Shown: one piece after another, positions 61,648 through 64,000 of the stretch
Layout of the letters: every line of letters begins with the position of its first letter
How positions within the stretch are numbered: the first letter of the stretch is position 1
Assembly (NCBI RefSeq): GCF_003946395.1
Contig: NZ_RHNZ01000005.1
Span: 62,001 to 126,000, forward strand
Origin: Levilactobacillus fuyuanensis
GTDB taxonomy: Bacteria > Bacillota > Bacilli > Lactobacillales > Lactobacillaceae
Length of the DNA: 64,000 bases
Reading direction: 5' to 3'
Position numbers and translations under genes: made by a program
Notes under the pieces: generated by a model
The model's database searches: none
The model's input: only the letters and a program-made list of their open reading frames with translations
What the model was told of the DNA's origin: nothing

Positions 61648-61882
61648 TAACCAACGGGTTTTGTATGGCCTGAGTCTGGCCGCCTTGCCGGGTGGTGAAA
61701 ATAGGCTGGAACGCTGGGGCGGACGTCCGGAGCCAAAGTGCGGTCTCCGGGCTTGCTTTGAACCTCTGAGAACCGAGTTTCAAAGGCACCAATTCTCTAA
61801 GCAGCAAAGTAACGCTACTAAGAGAATTCCCACGGCTGAGCTTATTTTCACCACCCTCACGGCTAACTTAGATCGACCAAGT
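61648..61882 (-). repeat. Family B structured repeat, copy 3, inverted
   Basis: Read on the minus strand it gives GTGAGGGTGGTGAAAATAAG, CTCAGCCGTGGGAATT, TTTGAAACTCGGTTCTCAGA, GGAGACCG...TTTGGCTCCGG and CCTATTTTCACCACCCGGC, in the same order as copy 1 at 14111. Stem positions vary in pairs (for example CCGGAGACCG/TTTGGCTCCGG for CTAGAGACCG/TTTGGCTCTAG), which points to a conserved structure. It separates xylA from xylB. Confidence 0.8.
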
Positions 61883-62003
61883 AGAATACGTTGGTTAGTC
61901 AAGCCTAGGTTGTGTGGATTATGAAATGGTCTACTGATTAATCGGCTTGCTGATAGTATGACATTAATAAAATAAACGAAACGACAATTAGGAGGAATGA
62001 CCG

Positions 62004-63512
62004 ATGGGGAAGTACGTTCTCGGTGTTGACCTAGGAACGAGTGCCGTTAAGGTTTCCGCACTAGATCACAGTGGGCAGATTGTCGCCCAAGAGAGTTTTG
62101 ATTATGATTTGATTCAGAAGAAGCCTGGCTACAACGAACAGAATCCAGAGGACTGGGTTTCTGGCACGACCGTTGCGATTGTGCGTTTGATTTTAAACGA
62201 TCACTTAACGGCCAGCGACATTGAAGGCTTGAGCTTTTCCGGGCAAATGCACGGGTTAGTTCTGCTGGATAAGGACAAGAAGGTTCTGCGGCCATCCATT
62301 CTGTGGAATGATACGCGGAGCACGCCACAACGTGAAGAAATCGAAGCCAAGATGGGTGACGAATTCGTTGATATTACGCGGAACCAACCACTGGAAGGGT
62401 TCACGTTAACCAAGCTGTTGTGGGTTAAGGAAAACGAACCAGATATCTGGGCTCAGGCCAAGTACTTTGTTCTGCCTAAGGATTACGTGCGCTACCGCAT
62501 GACTGGCAACCTGGCTATGGATTATTCCGATGCCACTGGGACCGTTCTGCTCGACGTTGCTAAGGGCGAATGGAGCAAGAAGATTTGTGATACCTTCGAT
62601 ATTCCAATGAGCATGTGTCCACCATTGATCAAGTCTGTTGATTTCGCTGGGACGGTTACGCCGGCCTATGCCGAATTCTCTGGCTTGACCACGGACACCA
62701 AAGTCTTTGGTGGGGCCGCCGACAATGCCGCCGGGGCCGTTGGTGCTGGGATTTTACACCCCAACATGGTCTTATCCAGTATCGGGACATCCGGTGTTGT
62801 CTTGAAGTATGAAGACACGCCTGACGTAAATTACCATGGTGTCGTGCAATTCGAAGACCACGCTATTCCTGACAAATACTACTCCATGGGGGTTACTTTA
62901 GCCGCTGGGTACTCACTCAGCTGGTTCAAGAAGACCTTCGCACCAAACGAAGACTTCACGGACTTCGTGTCGAGTGCTGCTAAGTCCACGGTCGGGGCAA
63001 ATGGGTTGCTCTACACCCCTTACATTGTGGGTGAACGGGCACCATATGCCGACGCTGACATCCGGGGGAGCTTTACCGGGGTCGATGGCACACACAAGCG
63101 CTACGACTTCGTTCGGGCCGTTCTGGAAGGCATCGTCTTCTCCTTCAGAGACTTGTTCGATATCTATGAAGAAAACGGTGGGGACTTCGATACGGTCGTT
63201 TCCATCGGTGGTGGGGCTAAGAGCCCACTCTGGCTACAGATCCAAGCCGACATCTTTAACCGTAAAGTTGTCAGCTTGAAGAACGAACAGGGTCCTGGCA
63301 TGGGGGCAGCGATGATTGCCGCCACTGGCCTGGGCTGGTTCGATTCCTTACAGGACTGTGCTGAAACCTTCGTTCACTTCGGCAAGGCTTACGAACCAAA
63401 CCCAGAGAACGCGGCTAAATATGCTAAAATGCACAAGATCTACAAGCAGGTCTACCAACAAACGAAGAGCATTAGTGCTCAGCTGTTGGATTACCGGCGT
63501 AAAGAACTTTAA
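62004..63512 (+). CDS. xylB: Xylulokinase
   Basis: 502 aa FGGY-family kinase that phosphorylates D-xylulose with ATP, feeding the phosphoketolase route. N-terminal phosphate loop [12 protein letters not shown], substrate motif [14 protein letters not shown]-terminal FGGY signatures [17 protein letters not shown] and [20 protein letters not shown] with catalytic Asp in the [11 protein letters not shown] neighbourhood. AGGAGG precedes the ATG. Its own promoter is probable because xylA ends in a terminator. Confidence 0.96.
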   Translation: MGKYVLGVDLGTSAVKVSALDHSGQIVAQESFDYDLIQKKPGYNEQNPEDWVSGTTVAIVRLILNDHLTASDIEGLSFSGQMHGLVLLDKDKKVLRPSILWNDTRSTPQREEIEAKMGDEFVDITRNQPLEGFTLTKLLWVKENEPDIWAQAKYFVLPKDYVRYRMTGNLAMDYSDATGTVLLDVAKGEWSKKICDTFDIPMSMCPPLIKSVDFAGTVTPAYAEFSGLTTDTKVFGGAADNAAGAVGAGILHPNMVLSSIGTSGVVLKYEDTPDVNYHGVVQFEDHAIPDKYYSMGVTLAAGYSLSWFKKTFAPNEDFTDFVSSAAKSTVGANGLLYTPYIVGERAPYADADIRGSFTGVDGTHKRYDFVRAVLEGIVFSFRDLFDIYEENGGDFDTVVSIGGGAKSPLWLQIQADIFNRKVVSLKNEQGPGMGAAMIAATGLGWFDSLQDCAETFVHFGKAYEPNPENAAKYAKMHKIYKQVYQQTKSISAQLLDYRRKEL

Positions 63513-63526
63513 GATGAATTATCGGA

Positions 63527-63556
63527 AGGTGTGGGAGAAATCCTGCACCTTTTTTG
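63527..63556 (+). terminator. Terminator after xylB
   Basis: Stem AAGGTG/CACCTT followed by TTTTT. Confidence 0.65.
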
Positions 63557-63741
63557 TCGGCCAAATGGTCATCTCACCTTTTAGCGGATTGACTATGGTC
63601 TGTAAATCTTCCAACAGTGACAGAACGTTCACTGAACTTTCAAAATAGTAAATATGAGTGGTAGCTACCGGCCTTTTACTAAACAATTCGGCGATGAAAC
63701 CAAGTGATTACTAAAACTTAACCGAAATTAATCAATTGTCT

Positions 63742-63812
63742 AGAAAACGCTTTCATTTTGATGAACAGCGTGCTATGATAGGCTCATGGTTGGTTGGGGT
63801 TATCAACCAACC
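63742..63812 (+). promoter_or_regulatory. xylT promoter with cre box and XylR operator
   Basis: cre-like AGAAAACGCTTTCA (63742-63755) overlaps -35 TTTCAT (63751-63756); 17-base spacer; extended -10 TGC-TATGAT (63774-63779). A 25-base palindrome with arms GGTTGGTTG/CAACCAACC lies at 63788-63812, just after the start point. It matches the xylA layout. No other feature was seen in 63557-63741. Confidence 0.8.
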
Positions 63813-63904
63813 AGCGTTAACCAACTTACATTTTTCAGCTATACTTTCTCTACATACTGCCACTGCTGACATGACGGCGCTTGCCGTACTAAGGAGCGAT
63901 ATCT

Positions 63905-64000
63905 ATGCGAAAAGTTTCGACCGGATTTGTTTACTTTTTCGGTGCATTAGGTGGATTGCTGTTTGGGTATGATACCGGGGTTATTTCCGGGGCCATTCTG
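63905..64000 (+). CDS. xylT: D-xylose:H+ symporter, N-terminal part
   Basis: The first 32 codons of a major-facilitator sugar symporter, cut by the right edge. The visible start MRKVSTGFVYFFGALGGLLF is followed by GYDTGVISGAIL, the first-helix signature of the sugar porter family. AAGGAG lies eight bases before the ATG. Identity as the xylose carrier rests on its position after xylAB and on the shared cre/XylR sites. Confidence 0.88.
   Translation, partial: MRKVSTGFVYFFGALGGLLFGYDTGVISGAIL

Overview
The window looks like chromosomal DNA of a heterofermentative lactobacillus, most probably Levilactobacillus brevis or a close relative. The evidence is a xylR/xylA/xylB/xylT D-xylose locus, an LPQTxE-type sorting signal joined to a KxYKxGKxW signal peptide, T-box-controlled branched-chain amino-acid carriers, an oleate hydratase, strong AGGAGG ribosome-binding sites, frequent GTG/TTG starts and extended -10 promoters (TGCTATNNT). 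The species is inferred from gene content, not from a database search.

Layout. 1-3.4 kb: oppD-F-B-C peptide importer on the minus strand, cut by the left edge. 3.8-13.1 kb: Rrf2 regulator, lipoate ligase, two unknown genes, a candidate ncRNA, a TetR/oleate hydratase pair, a TMEM175-type channel, a YdcF-type membrane protein and a 34-aa membrane peptide. 13.2-31.8 kb: mostly housekeeping or peptide-turnover genes (methyltransferase, Xre regulator, PepF, membrane-anchored alpha/beta hydrolase, DUF1275 protein, RNase Y-like protein, 5'-nucleotidase, Na+/H+ antiporter, an Spx paralogue without its CxxC, an orphan ATP-cone, PanE-like reductase, S9 peptidase, MurJ-like flippase). 31.8-39.7 kb: small membrane and regulatory genes, NlpC/P60 endopeptidase, choloylglycine-hydrolase-family enzyme, VanX-like dipeptidase, NnrE, MarR, tRNA-Arg and a membrane GGDEF protein. 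39.8-45.4 kb: an accessory island with a WYL regulator, a 417-aa unknown, a UDG-like protein, a DUF5067-like lipoprotein, small proteins and a hicAB pair. 45.5-53.2 kb: two T-box/brnQ units around a DEDDh exonuclease-BRCT protein, RarA and a Fic protein. 53.4-56 kb: a MazG-like plus GIY-YIG-DUF2075 pair and an arsenate reductase. 56.3-64 kb: xylose locus with a large LRR/MucBP surface-protein gene between xylR and xylA.

How the genes fit together. XylR (ROK repressor) probably binds GTTGGTT-type palindromes upstream of xylR, xylA and xylT. CcpA probably acts through cre boxes at the xylA and xylT -35 regions. The two BrnQ carriers appear to be induced by different uncharged tRNAs: the specifier positions read GTT (Val) and ATC (Ile). 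In the 39.8-44.7 kb island three promoters carry the same palindrome at a fixed distance from an extended -10, which ties the 417-aa, WYL and UDG-like genes to a divergent 54-aa acidic protein in one probable regulon. This is the best candidate for an undescribed system. Two families of structured dispersed repeats (about 145 bp and 220-240 bp) sit in intergenic regions. No rRNA, CRISPR array, transposase or prophage structural genes were seen.
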